Shown here one piece after another: positions 26,417 to 35,242 of a stretch of DNA of 64,000 nt. The position numbers and the translations under genes are program-made. Position 1 is the stretch's first letter, and each line of letters opens with the position of its first letter. The notes under the pieces are model-generated. The model saw nothing but the letters and a program-made list of their open reading frames with translations. It was not told the DNA's origin and did no database searches. Source of the stretch: Acidimicrobiia bacterium (GTDB lineage: Bacteria; Actinomycetota; Acidimicrobiia; Acidimicrobiales; Poriferisodalaceae); assembly GCA_022821985.1 (NCBI GenBank), contig JAJECP010000035.1, forward strand, positions 1 through 64,000. The letters are read 5' to 3'.

Positions 26417-26908
26417 ATGAGCGAGTCGCTGATTCCGGCCGAGACGCTGGAGCGCGTCGGCGAAGTGCTGTCGGGACCGGTCACCACCGTCATCGACCGT
26501 CGGGAGGCGCAGCGGTACGCATACGCCGTCGGCGACGAGAACCCCATCTATTTCGATGAGGTCGCAGCACAGGCGGCCGGGTACCGGACGCTGGTGGCGC
26601 CGCCCACCTACGTCACCCATGCCGTGGTGCAACCGCGGACGGCAGCCGACCTGCGCACCGACGGCCTGTACCGCGAGGGCACCCGGATCCGGCTGCTGGT
26701 CGACCGGGTGATGTTCGGCGGCGAGGAATGGGACTTTCTCGAACCCGTCTGCGTCGGCGACGAGATCACGGCCACCGTCCGGCTTGCCGCAGTCGACCAG
26801 AAGGAGGGCCGCAAGGGACCCTTCGTCCGGCAGGTGCGCGAGACCACCTTCGTCAACCAATTCGGCGACGAGGTCGCCCGTTCCCGCATGATCGGCATCG
26901 CACGATGA
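26417..26908 (+). CDS. FAS1-type/MaoC N-terminal-like dehydratase subunit
   Basis: This 163-residue hot-dog protein has VTTVIDRREAQRYAYAVGDE and PIYFDEVAAQAAGYRTLVAP, typical of the non-catalytic-type dehydratase half (as in HadA/HadC). It overlaps the next gene (ATGA), which encodes the MaoC half. Two such subunits normally form a heterodimeric 3-hydroxyacyl-thioester dehydratase. The substrate is unknown. Confidence 0.85.
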   Translation: MSESLIPAETLERVGEVLSGPVTTVIDRREAQRYAYAVGDENPIYFDEVAAQAAGYRTLVAPPTYVTHAVVQPRTAADLRTDGLYREGTRIRLLVDRVMFGGEEWDFLEPVCVGDEITATVRLAAVDQKEGRKGPFVRQVRETTFVNQFGDEVARSRMIGIAR

Positions 26909-27348
26909 GCACTGACACCGACACAGCCGCCGCAGCGCCGGACCTCGCAACGCTCGAGGCCGGCCAGGAACTGCCGCCGATGCACAAATTCCCCGACGAG
27001 GCGCAGCTCTTCCTCTACAGCGCGGCCAGCCACAACCCGCACCGGATCCACTACGACCGCGAATACGCCCGCTTCGAGGGGCACGACGACATCATCGTGC
27101 ACGGCCCGCTGCAGGGCGCATGGCTCACGCAGTTCGTGACGGACTGGGCGGGCCCGGCCGCTCGGCTGCTGGGCGTCACATGGCAGAACCGCGCCAGCGG
27201 CCTTCCAGGCGAGGAGCTGGTGTTCTCGGGCACGGTGACATCCGTCGACGCCGAGACGGGGGTCGTCGAGCTGGAGATCGCCGAGCACACCTCCGACGGG
27301 AGACTGCTCATGCCGGCGACAGCTAGGGTCCGCCTGCCCACGACGTAG
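26905..27348 (+). CDS. MaoC-family dehydratase subunit
   Basis: The 147-residue hot-dog protein has AASHNPHRIHYDREYARFEG, resembling the catalytic hydratase motif (here SHNPHRIHYD, with the hydratase His), and HDDIIVHGPLQGAWL. It pairs with the preceding subunit, coupled by an ATGA overlap. It is followed 14 bases later by an F420-type oxidoreductase in what looks like one operon. Confidence 0.85.
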   Translation: MSTDTDTAAAAPDLATLEAGQELPPMHKFPDEAQLFLYSAASHNPHRIHYDREYARFEGHDDIIVHGPLQGAWLTQFVTDWAGPAARLLGVTWQNRASGLPGEELVFSGTVTSVDAETGVVELEIAEHTSDGRLLMPATARVRLPTT

Positions 27349-27362
27349 GAGAGGGTTCACGC

Positions 27363-28274
27363 ATGAAGATCGCCGTCGACTTCCCGTCCATTGCGTTCCG
27401 GGAAGGACCTCAGCGTGTGCTCGACCTGGCCAAGGCCATCGAGGATCTGGGCTACGACGAGATTGCCGCGTTCGACCACGTGGTGATGGGGCACCCTGGC
27501 GAGGGCCGCTTCACGATCTACCCCGCCAACATGCCGATTCTCGAGGCCCTGATGCTGCTGGCCAACGTGGCAGCGGTGACCGAGCGAGTCTCGCTGTCGA
27601 CCGAGGTGCTGGTGCTGCCGCAGCGCCAGCCCGTGCTGGTGGCCAAGCAGATCTCCACGCTGGACACCCTGTCGAACGGGCGGGTGCGCCTCGGCATCGG
27701 CGTGGGTTGGCAGGATTCCGAGTACGACGCCCTCGAGGAGGACTTCAGCACTCGGGGCAAGCGCATGGACGAGGCCATCGACCTCATGCGCACCTACTGG
27801 GCAGGCGGGCGGATCGAGTACTCGGGCGAGCACTACAACAGCCACGACATGGGCATGGAGCCCGTGTCGCCCCAAGGCGCCGGAATCCCGCTGTGGATCG
27901 GCGGCGACAGCCGTGCCGCGCTGCGACGCACCGCCCAGAAGGGCGACGGCTGGATGGCGTCGGGCGTCAGCGACGAGCGGGCGCTCGAGTGCGTGACGGA
28001 GATCCGCCGCCGGGCCGAGGAGGACTTCGGCCGCGATCCCGACGCGATCGGCATGCAGCTCATGCTGGCCCCGCCGCCCCGCACCGATGCCGACAAGGGC
28101 TTCTACAAGGACTTGGACGCCATCGGCGAGCGGGCCGCCGTGGTCAAGGCGCTGGGATTCGACTGGGCCTCGGTGAATGTCACGGCCATCTTCCAGGCCG
28201 GTGCCCGCTCGGTCGATGCCATGATCGACCGGCTGGGCGAGATTCTCGAACGCATCCGGGCCGAGACCGGCTGA
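27363..28274 (+). CDS. LLM-class F420-type oxidoreductase
   Basis: The 303-residue protein has KIAVDFPSIAFREGPQRVLD, LSTEVLVLPQRQPVLVAKQ and VRLGIGVGWQDSEYDALEED, all typical of F420-dependent luciferase-like oxidoreductases (TIGR03619-like pattern). A GGAGAGGG ribosome site precedes ATG 27363. Its position after a two-part dehydratase suggests one catabolic route. The cofactor assignment is by family. Confidence 0.87.
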   Translation: MKIAVDFPSIAFREGPQRVLDLAKAIEDLGYDEIAAFDHVVMGHPGEGRFTIYPANMPILEALMLLANVAAVTERVSLSTEVLVLPQRQPVLVAKQISTLDTLSNGRVRLGIGVGWQDSEYDALEEDFSTRGKRMDEAIDLMRTYWAGGRIEYSGEHYNSHDMGMEPVSPQGAGIPLWIGGDSRAALRRTAQKGDGWMASGVSDERALECVTEIRRRAEEDFGRDPDAIGMQLMLAPPPRTDADKGFYKDLDAIGERAAVVKALGFDWASVNVTAIFQAGARSVDAMIDRLGEILERIRAETG

Positions 28275-28344
28275 GCCCTGCCGGATCAGCTTCCGGCACC
28301 ACGATCACCATTCAGGGACCACAGGACAGAACAGGACAGCCACC

Positions 28345-29133
28345 ATGAGTCAGCCGCAACTCATCATCGACAACCTCAAGGCTTGCTGGGCGAGCTCGAA
28401 GGAGCTCTACGGCTCGCTCGCGGGCGACCAGTGGGACGTGCAGTCGCACTGCCCCGACTGGACCGTCAAGGGCGTGCTGGCACACCAGGTGTCCGTCGAG
28501 CAAGGTCTGTCGGGCTGGCTGCCCGAATCAGTCGAGACTCCGCCCCCGTTCGGCGAGATTCCCGGCCTCTTCACGGCGGCCATGGCGATGAGCGGCCCGG
28601 AGCTGACGGCGCTGGCTGCCGAGGTGTGGGACGAACGCGCTGCACAGCTCGAGGCGCTCGACGAGGAGGTGTTCGACCGCGGATCGATGACCCCCGTCGG
28701 ACCGGGCACCTACGGTCGCTTCATGGCCATCCGAGAGTTCGATCACTGGATGCACGAGCGCGACTGCCGCACCCCACTGGGCCTGCCGACCGGCAACGGC
28801 GGCCCCGCCGCCGAGATGGCGCTGAACGAGGTGCACCTGTCGATCGGCTACATCGCCGGCAAGCGGGTCGGCCTGCCCGACGGCGCCACGATGCGCTTCG
28901 ACATCACCGGCGCTGTCGAGCGCGACATCTACGTGCAGGTCGAGGGCCGGGCCCGCGAGGTCGACCACGTCGAGAACCCCACCGTCACGCTGCACTGCGA
29001 CTCGATGGCGTTCATGGACCTCACCTGCGGGCGGATCGATCCTGAGGGCCCGATCGCTGCGGGCTTGGTGACGTGGTCGGGCGATGCCGAGCTCGGCGCC
29101 CACGCCGCCCGCAACCTGCGCTTCACGATGTAG
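28345..29133 (+). CDS. Mycothiol-dependent maleylpyruvate isomerase-family protein
   Basis: The 262-residue DinB-like four-helix protein has DWTVKGVLAHQVSVEQ and REFDHWMHERD, which supply the three metal-binding His of this family, and then a C-terminal SCP2-like part (YVQVEGRAREVDH, VTLHCDSMAFMDLTCGR). Family members use mycothiol, a thiol special to Actinobacteria; the actual reaction here is unknown. Confidence 0.83.
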   Translation: MSQPQLIIDNLKACWASSKELYGSLAGDQWDVQSHCPDWTVKGVLAHQVSVEQGLSGWLPESVETPPPFGEIPGLFTAAMAMSGPELTALAAEVWDERAAQLEALDEEVFDRGSMTPVGPGTYGRFMAIREFDHWMHERDCRTPLGLPTGNGGPAAEMALNEVHLSIGYIAGKRVGLPDGATMRFDITGAVERDIYVQVEGRAREVDHVENPTVTLHCDSMAFMDLTCGRIDPEGPIAAGLVTWSGDAELGAHAARNLRFTM

Positions 29134-29198
29134 TCCCACACGGCACCCTGATCTCGATAAGCCCTGATCTCCATAAGCCACCAGCAAGGAGCACCCAC

Positions 29199-29621
29199 AT
29201 GTCAGAAACGTCCCTGCCAGTACGGCACCTGTTCAGAATGGACATCGATGCCGACCTGTCCAATGCCGCTCGCATCCGCGGCGGGCCAGCCGGCACCCGG
29301 ATGGTCGCCTCGGTCGACGGCGGCACCGTCACCGGCGAGCGCATCAACGGCACCATCTTGGGCCCGTCAGGCGACTGGCTCTACCGCGCTGCCGACGGCA
29401 CGATGCACCTCGACGTCCGCATCTCGATCCGCACCGACGACGAGGTCGACATCCTGATGGAGTACCAGGGGAAGATCTACGGCGACGGCTCGCCGCGGTC
29501 CGCGCCCACCTTCCAGACGTCGATGGAGGGCCCGTACAACTGGCTCAACAAGATCCAGGCCATCGGCATCGGCTCGCTCGACGACGGCAAGCTGGCCTAC
29601 GAGGTGTACGAGCTGCTGTAG
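29199..29621 (+). CDS. DUF3237-family protein
   Basis: The 140-residue product has GGPAGTRMVASVDGGTVTGE and ILGPSGDWLYRAADGTMHLD, followed by ILMEYQGKIYGDG, the pattern of DUF3237 (a small beta-barrel family of unknown role, often near catabolic genes). ATG 29199 has AAGGAG eight bases upstream. It is the last plus-strand gene of the block that starts at 26417. Confidence 0.83.
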   Translation: MSETSLPVRHLFRMDIDADLSNAARIRGGPAGTRMVASVDGGTVTGERINGTILGPSGDWLYRAADGTMHLDVRISIRTDDEVDILMEYQGKIYGDGSPRSAPTFQTSMEGPYNWLNKIQAIGIGSLDDGKLAYEVYELL

Positions 29622-29658
29622 CCGGTCGGCGCCGCCCCGGTGCTGGGTCGGCGCTGCA

Positions 29659-31257
29659 TTACCTGGCGCTTGCAGGTCCGCGCGGGTAGCCGAACCACAT
29701 CAGCGGGATGCACAGCGCCTGCAGCGCGCCCAGCAGCAACCACATCCAGTTGTAGAGATGCACCTCGTGGGTGCCGCCGAGCACTGCAATTGCGGCGGCC
29801 ACGCCGACTGCAGCCAATCCATAGCGCAATGACTGGTGGACGCCGTTGGCGGTGGCGATCGAAGCGGCAGGGATGTCGGCGAGCGCTGCCGAGTTGAGGT
29901 GGCTGGCAAGCACGCCCAAGCCGAGCCCGAACAGCATTGTCGAGGGGAACAACGCCAGCCAGTAGCGCACGTTCTCGTCGAGGAAGAACAGCAGCCACAG
30001 CATGCCGGCGGTCGCGAAGACCGACGCCAAGGTCATCAGCCCCCGGAAGCCGTGCTTGTCGGCCCAGCGTCCGCTCAGAATCGCGACGGCACCTGAAACG
30101 ACCGGCGCCGGCGTGAACGCCAGCCCGACTCCCAGCAGGCTGTAGCCCCACACTCCCGTCAGGAACAGTGGCCAGAGGAACCAGCTCGTGAAGGCGCCGA
30201 TCATCGACAGCGCAACTGCGAGGTTGGCCACTGCGAAACTCCGAACCCGGAACAGCCGCGGATCGAACAGCGGCTCGGGGTGCCGCGCCGACCGCAGCAA
30301 GAAGAGCGGCAGCAGGACTGCGCCGCCGCCGAAGCACGCCAAGGTCCAGGCCGACGACCAGCCCCAGTGGCGGCCCTGCAGCGTCGCGAGCACGATCAGG
30401 AACACCGCCGCGGTGCCCATGATGACGCCCAGCAGATCCAAGGGAGTGCGCAAGTCTCGCTTGGCTGTCTCGTAGAGGAACCGCAGCGAGCCCAAGAATG
30501 CGAGCGCCGCGATGGGCGCGATCGCCAGGTAGACGCCTCGCCAGCTTGAGAACTCCAAGATCACTGCCGCGAGTCCGGGCGCGATGCCGGACGCGACCAT
30601 GCCCGCGGCTGCCCAGATGCCGATGACGCTGGCCTGGCGCCCCGCGGGGAATTGCGGCAGGACCAACGCCAGCGAAGACGGGACGGTGAGCGCACCGCAC
30701 AGGCCCTGAACAGCACGGGCAGCGAGCAACACGCCGATGCCCGGCGCGAATCCGGCGATGATCGACGAGACCAGCAGTCCCAGCACCCCTGCCCGGAAGA
30801 CCAGCAGGCGCCCGTAGCGGTCGGCCAACCGGCCGCCGACGATGATCGTCGAGGCGAAGGCGAGCGCATAGCCGCTGACGATCCAGCCGGTGATGGCGTC
30901 GGAGACCCCGGCGAATGAGCGGACGATGTCGGGGAACGCCACGTTGGTGACTGTGACGTTGACCGTGCCGAGCACGAACGCCAGCGATCCGGTCGCCAGT
31001 GCGAGGCCTGCCCGGCCGCGGGGAGCTTCAGCATCGCCGGAGGACCGGTGCGGGCCTGGCGCTGGCAACGGGCCCGTCGGCACGGCACGGTCGATGCGCT
31101 GCGGTGCGAGGTGATCTGTGGGCTCGGACGTGACGCGGTCGATGCGCGGCAGCGCCGCGCCGGCTGCGCTGGGCACCAGGCGCGCTGCACCTTCGCTGAG
31201 CCGGAGTTGGACGACCTGCGGTGCGGGGTTCGACGCTGGAGCGAGATCCTCAGTCAT
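29659..31257 (-). CDS. MFS transporter, DHA2/EmrB-QacA type
   Basis: The 532-residue product has an 85-residue hydrophilic N-terminal extension rich in Pro and Arg, then 14 predicted membrane segments. VNVTVTNVAFPDIVRSF and GRLADRYGRLLVFRAG match the drug:proton antiporter DHA2 signatures. ATG 31257 overlaps the end of the upstream enolase-superfamily gene by eight bases, so the two are cotranscribed and the exporter or importer may move the substrate or product of that enzyme. The direction of transport is unknown. Confidence 0.88.
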   Translation of the reverse strand: MTEDLAPASNPAPQVVQLRLSEGAARLVPSAAGAALPRIDRVTSEPTDHLAPQRIDRAVPTGPLPAPGPHRSSGDAEAPRGRAGLALATGSLAFVLGTVNVTVTNVAFPDIVRSFAGVSDAITGWIVSGYALAFASTIIVGGRLADRYGRLLVFRAGVLGLLVSSIIAGFAPGIGVLLAARAVQGLCGALTVPSSLALVLPQFPAGRQASVIGIWAAAGMVASGIAPGLAAVILEFSSWRGVYLAIAPIAALAFLGSLRFLYETAKRDLRTPLDLLGVIMGTAAVFLIVLATLQGRHWGWSSAWTLACFGGGAVLLPLFLLRSARHPEPLFDPRLFRVRSFAVANLAVALSMIGAFTSWFLWPLFLTGVWGYSLLGVGLAFTPAPVVSGAVAILSGRWADKHGFRGLMTLASVFATAGMLWLLFFLDENVRYWLALFPSTMLFGLGLGVLASHLNSAALADIPAASIATANGVHQSLRYGLAAVGVAAAIAVLGGTHEVHLYNWMWLLLGALQALCIPLMWFGYPRGPASAR

Positions 31258-32500
31258 CGCCCGCCGGCGGACGTCGGTCGCGCAGGCCGCTGAGCCGCGG
31301 CGGATGTGCAGCGAGAGCCTCTTCCACGGGCTCGGTGCCCCAGCCGGGCTCGTCGCCCAGCACCAGGTGGCCGTCCACGTAGTTGGGCGCAACCGTCACG
31401 ATCTCGTCGTCCCACGCGATCCGGTCGATGTCGGTCTCCATGATGATGATGTTCGGGGTGGCCGCCGCCCAGTGGGCATTCATCATGGTGGCGAGGTGAC
31501 CGTAGAAGTTGTGCGGCGCGACGCTGTGGCCCATGCCGTCGGCCATCGCGGCCATCTTGGACGACTGCCAGAAGCCGTTCCAGATGCCATCGATGATGGG
31601 CACGTCGAACGAGCCGGCCTGCAGGTACGGGTACAGCTCGCGCACGCCGAACAGGCTCTCTCCCCCGCTGATGGTGCAGCCGGCCTTCGAGCGGATGTGC
31701 GCCATGGCGTCGGGGTGGTCGGAGTCGATCTCGATCCAGAACATCCCGAAGTCGGCGAGTTCACGCACAATGCGGGCGTAGCCCTCAGTGCGAGCGTTGA
31801 AGTTCAGGTCCAGCAGGAGGTCCATGCCGTCGCCTGCGCCGTCGCGGAATGCCTGCAGGGTCGCCCGGATCTCGTCGATGAGCTGGCGCGACACGTTCAG
31901 CTCGGGCGCGAACGGCGTGCCGAAGCCCGGCAGCCAGCCGCGCAGGCCCTCGGGTGTCTGGCGGAAGATGTTGGTCTTGAGGGCGGTGAAGCCCTTCTCG
32001 GCAACCTCGGCGCCGAGCGCACGCACGCCGTCGAGGTCGGTGATGCGGTTGCCGTAGATGTGCCCGAGGTTGATGCGCCAGGTGCCGCAGTGCGACCAGT
32101 ACACGCGGATGCGGTCGCGCACCCTGCCGCCGAGCAGGTCATAACAGGGCACACCGAGCGTGCGCGCCTTGGCGTCGAGCAGCGCATTCTCGACGGCGCC
32201 GATGGCTTCGCCGATGATGCCGCTTGCGGCCTGGCGGGTGCGGGCGAACAGGTACTGATAGGTGGGCTCGTGGTCGAAGACCGAGCGCCCGATCACCAGC
32301 GGCGCCAAGGCCTCGATGGCCGTCGTGAGGCCGGGCGAGGCGAACCCCTCGTCGTACTCCGCCCAGCCGACCACGCCGTCGGCAGTGGTGATCTTCAAGA
32401 AGTAGTAGTTGCGCCACGCAGCGTCGCACGACAGCGTCTCGACTCGCTCCACCACCGTTCCGCGATCCGAAGAGCCGCCGACTCCTGCCAGGTCACTCAT
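31250..32500 (-). CDS. Mandelate racemase/enolase-superfamily dehydratase
   Basis: The 416-residue product has an N-terminal capping domain and a barrel with the expected ligands in order: LKTNIFR (Lys), LLLDLNFN (Asp), WIEIDSDH (Glu), SGGESLFG (Glu), then VAPHNFYGHLATM with a His. The arrangement suggests a sugar-acid dehydratase of the galactonate/gluconate type rather than a racemase. It is coupled to an MFS transporter and divergent from a TauD-like dioxygenase at 32580. Confidence 0.85.
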   Translation of the reverse strand: MSDLAGVGGSSDRGTVVERVETLSCDAAWRNYYFLKITTADGVVGWAEYDEGFASPGLTTAIEALAPLVIGRSVFDHEPTYQYLFARTRQAASGIIGEAIGAVENALLDAKARTLGVPCYDLLGGRVRDRIRVYWSHCGTWRINLGHIYGNRITDLDGVRALGAEVAEKGFTALKTNIFRQTPEGLRGWLPGFGTPFAPELNVSRQLIDEIRATLQAFRDGAGDGMDLLLDLNFNARTEGYARIVRELADFGMFWIEIDSDHPDAMAHIRSKAGCTISGGESLFGVRELYPYLQAGSFDVPIIDGIWNGFWQSSKMAAMADGMGHSVAPHNFYGHLATMMNAHWAAATPNIIIMETDIDRIAWDDEIVTVAPNYVDGHLVLGDEPGWGTEPVEEALAAHPPRLSGLRDRRPPAGDD

Positions 32501-32567
32501 TGCTGCCTTCCCGGTTCAGGCGTGCCGAGCCGCTCACCGGCCCCTGAAGCTAATTCGGCGCCGGTGG

Positions 32568-32573
32568 TACGAT
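32568..32573 (+). promoter_or_regulatory. TACGAT -10 box of a probable leaderless promoter
   Basis: TACGAT lies six bases before ATG 32580. No ribosome site is present. The box lies in the divergent region with the enolase-family gene. Confidence 0.5.
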
Positions 32574-32579
32574 CCGGCT

Positions 32580-33503
32580 ATGACGGCTGTCACGCTGAAT
32601 ATCGAACCGCTCGATGCCACGTTCGGAGCGTGGGTGCACGACATCGAGCTCCGCTCCATCGACGACGCCACCTTCGAGGCCCTGCACGAGACGTGGCTCG
32701 AGTACGCGCTGCTGATCTTCTCCGGTCAGTTCCTGACCAACGACGAGCAGGACGCGTTCGCCCTGCGCTTCGGCAACTTGGAATTCAACGCGGCACCCAT
32801 CTCGAATGTCGGCAAGGACGGCAAGGTCCACCACGAGTCCGGCGACGACCTCGTGAAGTCGCTGAAGGGCAATTGGGGCTGGCACCACGACAGCACCTAC
32901 ATGCCGCTGCAGGCCAAGGGCGCTGTGTTCACTGCCGAGCTGGTGCCCAAAGATGGCGCCGACACCGGCTGGGCCGACATGCGGGCGGCCTATGAGGTGC
33001 TGTCGGACGAAGACCGTGAGCTGGTGCACACGCTCGAGGCGCACCACTCGCTCTACTACAGCCAGGGCCGGGCCGGTCTGCTGCCGAAGAAGAAGGACGA
33101 CGGCACCTACGGCATGTACGGCTATCACGACATGGACATCTCGGTCCGGCCGATGGTGAAGTACCACCCAGACACCGGCCGTCCCAATCTGCTGATCGGC
33201 CGGCATGCGCACGACATCATCGGCATGGATCCAGACGAGTCGGTGGCACTGCTGGACCGGCTCAATCACGAGGCCTGCCAGCCGCCGCGCACCTACCAGC
33301 ACGCGTGGACCGAGGGCGAGGCCGTGATCTGGGACAACCGCCGGCTCATGCACCAGGGCGTGCCGTTCGACATGTCCCAGCCGCGCAAGATGTGGCATTC
33401 ACGCATCGCCGGTGAGCTTGAATCCGAGCTGGCGCTCAACCACACTGCCGAGACGGCGGGCTTCAAGCACGGCCGCGACGCCATCATGAACTCGGTTTCG
33501 TAG
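32580..33503 (+). CDS. TauD/TfdA-family alpha-ketoglutarate-dependent dioxygenase
   Basis: The 307-residue enzyme has the iron motif WHHDSTY (HxD) and a distal His region AVIWDNRRLMHQGVPFD, with an Arg shortly after for alpha-ketoglutarate. TauD-family enzymes hydroxylate substrates such as taurine or 2,4-D, releasing a side group. Neighbours (DUF1330, RidA, hydratase) point to a catabolic module; the substrate is unknown. Confidence 0.9.
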   Translation: MTAVTLNIEPLDATFGAWVHDIELRSIDDATFEALHETWLEYALLIFSGQFLTNDEQDAFALRFGNLEFNAAPISNVGKDGKVHHESGDDLVKSLKGNWGWHHDSTYMPLQAKGAVFTAELVPKDGADTGWADMRAAYEVLSDEDRELVHTLEAHHSLYYSQGRAGLLPKKKDDGTYGMYGYHDMDISVRPMVKYHPDTGRPNLLIGRHAHDIIGMDPDESVALLDRLNHEACQPPRTYQHAWTEGEAVIWDNRRLMHQGVPFDMSQPRKMWHSRIAGELESELALNHTAETAGFKHGRDAIMNSVS

Positions 33504-33534
33504 CCGGTCCGATACCTGCAACGAGAGGAACATC

Positions 33535-33822
33535 GTGGCTGCGTACGTCATCACGCGGGTCAACGTCACCGATCCGGACCAGTACGAGAAGTACAAGGCA
33601 CTGTCGCCGGCCGCTGTCGCCGAGAGCGGCGGGAAGTTCATCGTGCGCGGCGGCGATTCGGTGACGCTCGAGGGTCCTGACGAGCATCGCCGCATCGTGG
33701 TGCTGGAGTTCCCCGATGTCGACTCGGCGAAGAACTTCTACGACTCCGAGAAGTACCGTCACGCCCGCGACGTGAGGGCGGGTGCCGCCGAGTTTCAGAT
33801 GGTGGTCGTCGAAGGCGTCTAG
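33535..33822 (+). CDS. DUF1330-family protein
   Basis: This 95-residue alpha/beta protein has AYVITRVNVTDPDQYEKYK and VVLEFPDVDSAKNFYDSEKY, the standard DUF1330 pattern (a dimeric ferredoxin-like fold of unknown function). GAGAGGAA lies just before GTG 33535. It sits between the dioxygenase and a RidA gene in the same direction. Confidence 0.88.
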   Translation: MAAYVITRVNVTDPDQYEKYKALSPAAVAESGGKFIVRGGDSVTLEGPDEHRRIVVLEFPDVDSAKNFYDSEKYRHARDVRAGAAEFQMVVVEGV

Positions 33823-33876
33823 CCGGGCCGCCGCAGACGCCTACGTTCGGGTAGCGAGCACACAGGAGCAGGCAAC

Positions 33877-34263
33877 ATGGCGCGCACGTCGATCGAGATC
33901 GAGAGCTTCCAGCACGCGAACCCCATTCCGGCGGCCACGCGGATCGGGCCGCTGGTGATGTCCAGCATCACGCCGCCGACGAATCCGGGAAGCCGCGACG
34001 TTCCAGACACGCTCGAGGAGCAGATCGACAATCTGTTCACGCACGTCGGCCAGATGCTCGAAGGCGCCGGCGCGACCTGGGACGACATGGCGAAGATGAC
34101 GTTCTACGTCGCCGATCCGGCGGCGTCACGCCCGGCGCTGAACGGCCCATGGCTGGAGCGCTTCCCCGACCCCGAGTCGCGCCCCGCTCGCCACAACATG
34201 AAGGTGGAGGGCGGCGGGCCTGTGCAGATCTCCTGCACCTTCGTGGCCTACATCCAAGACTGA
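33877..34263 (+). CDS. RidA-family protein
   Basis: The 128-residue single-domain RidA (YjgF/YER057c) protein has NPIPAATRIGPLVMSS, EEQIDNLFTHVGQMLEGAGA and ESRPARHNMKVEG, the last near the substrate-binding Arg of the family. Family members hydrolyse reactive enamines or imines, or act in catabolic pathways. AGGAG precedes ATG 33877. It contrasts with the three-domain RidA gene at 59839. Confidence 0.87.
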   Translation: MARTSIEIESFQHANPIPAATRIGPLVMSSITPPTNPGSRDVPDTLEEQIDNLFTHVGQMLEGAGATWDDMAKMTFYVADPAASRPALNGPWLERFPDPESRPARHNMKVEGGGPVQISCTFVAYIQD

Positions 34264-34274
34264 GCAGTTGAGCT

Positions 34275-35087
34275 TCAGTTCTCGTCGTCAGGCAACCCCA
34301 CACCGAAGCTGATCTGGCCGAGGGGGCCGAAGTCGGCGACGATGGCATCGCCGGGGCGGATCGTGCGGGCACGGATGAACGAGCCCGACAGGATGGCATG
34401 GCCGGCCGACATGGTGACGCCGAACTCGTGGAGCTTGCGGGCCAGCCAGGCCACCGAGTTGAGCGGGTTGCCCATGACGGCCGCGGCAGTGCCGGACTCT
34501 TCGAGATCGCCGTTGAGATACAGCGCACCGCCGATGTGGCGGATGTCGACGTCGGTGAGCTTGGTGGGGCGGCCGCCCACGATGATGAATCCGCATGAGG
34601 CGGCGTCGGCGATGCTGTCGGCCACGCCCGCCTGGGTGCTGCGCCGGTTGTAGCGCCGGTCCACCACCTCGATGGCCGGAAGGATGAAGTCGGTCGCCCG
34701 CATCACGTCGATGGCGTTGGTGTCGGGCCCGCCGAGGTCGGACTTCAGCACGAAGACGATCTCGATCTCCACCAGCGGAACGTTGAGGATCGACGCCGGC
34801 ACGATCGAGCCCTCGTCGAGGAACCAGTTGTCGAACAGCGTGCCGTAGTCGGGCTCGGTGGCGCCCGACGTCGAGCGCATGGCCTTGGACGTGAGCCCGA
34901 CCTTGTACCCCTTGATGACGCGGCCGGCTGCCACCTTGGCGTCGGTGACGTACTGGCCGATGGCATACGCGTCGTCGTTGTCAGCGCCCGGGTAGGTGTC
35001 GGTGATCGGGTCGATCCACTCGCGGGTGTTCTCGGCATGCAGCAGCGCCGCAGCTGCCTCACGCCGCTGCTCGTCAGTCATCGCCAT
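34275..35087 (-). CDS. 2-keto-4-pentenoate hydratase-family enzyme (MhpD-like)
   Basis: The 270-residue FAH-superfamily enzyme has YKVGLTSKAMRSTSG, the metal-binding EIEIVFVLKSDL (two Glu), and NSVAWLARKLHEFG. Members hydrate 2-hydroxypentadienoate or the related dioate in meta-cleavage of aromatic rings. No ring-cleavage dioxygenase is seen nearby, so the pathway is open. It converges with the RidA gene (11 bases between stops). Confidence 0.87.
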   Translation of the reverse strand: MAMTDEQRREAAAALLHAENTREWIDPITDTYPGADNDDAYAIGQYVTDAKVAAGRVIKGYKVGLTSKAMRSTSGATEPDYGTLFDNWFLDEGSIVPASILNVPLVEIEIVFVLKSDLGGPDTNAIDVMRATDFILPAIEVVDRRYNRRSTQAGVADSIADAASCGFIIVGGRPTKLTDVDIRHIGGALYLNGDLEESGTAAAVMGNPLNSVAWLARKLHEFGVTMSAGHAILSGSFIRARTIRPGDAIVADFGPLGQISFGVGLPDDEN

Positions 35088-35242
35088 GTCGTGCTCCCCG
35101 CCTCCAGCGCCTTCGCGCGCCTCATGACCAGCCGGCCCAGTCAGCCGAGAACGCTAGAGCTTGCGCGGCCCCAGTCGTTCGTCGCTGCAGAACTCGGCGA
35201 ACGTGCCGACAGATCGGGTAGCCGCCGCGAACGGGGCTTGGC

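Noticed and set aside
31258-32579. Long plus-strand frame across the enolase-family gene
   Set aside because: His/Arg/Val-rich antisense shadow; the minus frame has all enolase-superfamily ligands.
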